NCBI GenBank assembly: GCA_944390875.1
Contig: CALXRO010000062.1
Coordinates: forward strand, 1 to 6,045
DNA: 6,045 nt
Direction of reading: 5' to 3'
Source: an uncultured Rickettsiales bacterium
GTDB taxonomy: Bacteria; Pseudomonadota; Alphaproteobacteria; Rickettsiales; UBA1997
The translations under genes were made by a program, and so were the position numbers. Under the pieces are notes generated by a model that worked only from the letters and a program-made list of their open reading frames with translations, was not told the DNA's origin and searched no databases. Positions 5,353 to 6,045 of this stretch are shown in pieces. Each line of letters opens with the position of its first letter. The first letter of the stretch is position 1.

Positions 5353-6045
5353 ATGGAAACAATAAAACTCAATAACAATGTTGAAATGTCAATGGTAGAA
5401 TTAGGTACTTATGGCATACCATATAATGAAACTAAAAAATTTGTTTTAGATGCCATAGACTGTGGTTACAGGTTAATAGGTACTGCACAGTACTATGGCA
5501 ATGAAAATCTTATTGGAAATACAATAACAGAATGTACTGTTAATCGTGAAGAATTGTTTATTATAACAAAAATTCAATCTGGCAAAAATATAAAAAATCA
5601 ATTGAAGATTTATTAAAAATCTAAAATCAGACTACATAGATTTACTTTTGATACATTGACCTATGGGTAACGATCTAGAAATATATAAAATTATGGAAGA
5701 CTATTATGAAAAAGGAATATTAAGAGCTATAGGTTTTAGTAATTTTTATAATATAGACTATGAAAAAATTATAAACAATTGTAAAATTAGACCATAAGTT
5801 ATACAACAAGAATTACATATTTTACATCAGAATAAAGAAAATAGAAAATTGTATATAAAAAATAATATTTAAATAATATCTTGGTCATCATTTGGAGAAG
5901 ATAAAGAAAATATATTTAAAAATCCAATACTTATAAATATTGCTAAAAATTATAAAAAAACTGTAGTACAAATAATTCTTAGATTTTTAACTCAAAACAA
6001 TATCATTGTTATTCCAAAATCGTCACATAAAAACAGAATTAAAGA
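5353..6045 (+). pseudogene. Aldo/keto reductase pseudogene (3' end outside window)
   Basis: Aldo/keto reductases are NADPH-dependent TIM-barrel enzymes that reduce aldehydes and ketones. The family is clear across three frames. Frame 1 (5353-~5597) gives LGTYGIP, VLDAIDCGYRL, TAQYYGNE and REELFIITK. After the A-run 5592-5597 the next frame gives KKSIEDLLK. After the A-run 5615-5619 the third gives KSDYIDLLLIH, GILRAIGFSNF, KIRP, VIQQELHI, NNI, IISWSSFG and IIVIPKS, up to the window end. Two single-A losses explain the shifts. Internal stops are TGA at 5657 (Trp expected in IHWP), TAA at 5795 (Gln expected in KIxPQV) and TAA at 5870 (Gln expected after NNI); each needs one G-to-A or C-to-T change. 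The catalytic Asp in the IDTAQ motif is Gly (residue 43), while Tyr48, Lys73 and the IH histidine remain. The first 87 codons could still yield a short, surely inactive peptide. Divergence looks modest, so inactivation may be fairly recent. Confidence 0.93.

Overview
The window is very AT-rich (roughly a quarter G+C by eye) and looks like the chromosome of a host-associated, genome-reduced alphaproteobacterium of the Rickettsiales or Holosporales type. The best taxonomic evidence is in the protein motifs. The SecB fragment has the alphaproteobacterial core with FPFERRI and PPLLLD. The DNA polymerase III delta' subunit has the alphaproteobacterial GGHTDL and EINIKQVRK segments in place of the four-cysteine zinc module. 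The hibernation factor is the long, two-domain form. Every intact gene uses TGG for Trp and a standard stop, so the ordinary bacterial code applies. No rRNA, tRNA, CRISPR array or insertion sequence was seen.

Left block (1-2266, + strand): the 3' part of secB, a 259-aa protein that looks like a catalytically dead Nudix-fold protein, and holB. Gaps are 19 and 3 nt, so this is probably one operon. hpf runs convergently on the - strand, and its stop codon directly abuts the holB stop. A 255-bp AT-rich divergent intergenic region (2930-3184) holds candidate promoters for both directions and an operator-like repeat pair.

Middle block (3185-4814, + strand): a small coiled-coil protein resembling exonuclease VII small subunit but with an extreme Asp/Glu tail, then thioredoxin, then a shortened and diverged glutamine synthetase-like protein. 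Its start codon lies inside trxA and several active-site residues are replaced. The three look co-transcribed from an extended -10 promoter at 3142-3150.

Right block (4815-6045): a small unrecognised secreted protein has the strongest Shine-Dalgarno in the window. It combines a signal peptide, a strongly acidic Cys-containing middle and a cationic amphipathic C-terminal helix. After it comes an aldo/keto reductase pseudogene with two frameshifts, three internal stops and a lost catalytic Asp, running off the window end.

The most interesting items are the secreted acidic/cationic protein, the degenerate glutamine synthetase and Nudix homologues kept as intact reading frames beside housekeeping genes, and the clear mutational record of the reductase pseudogene. 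I see no defence or mobile system here.
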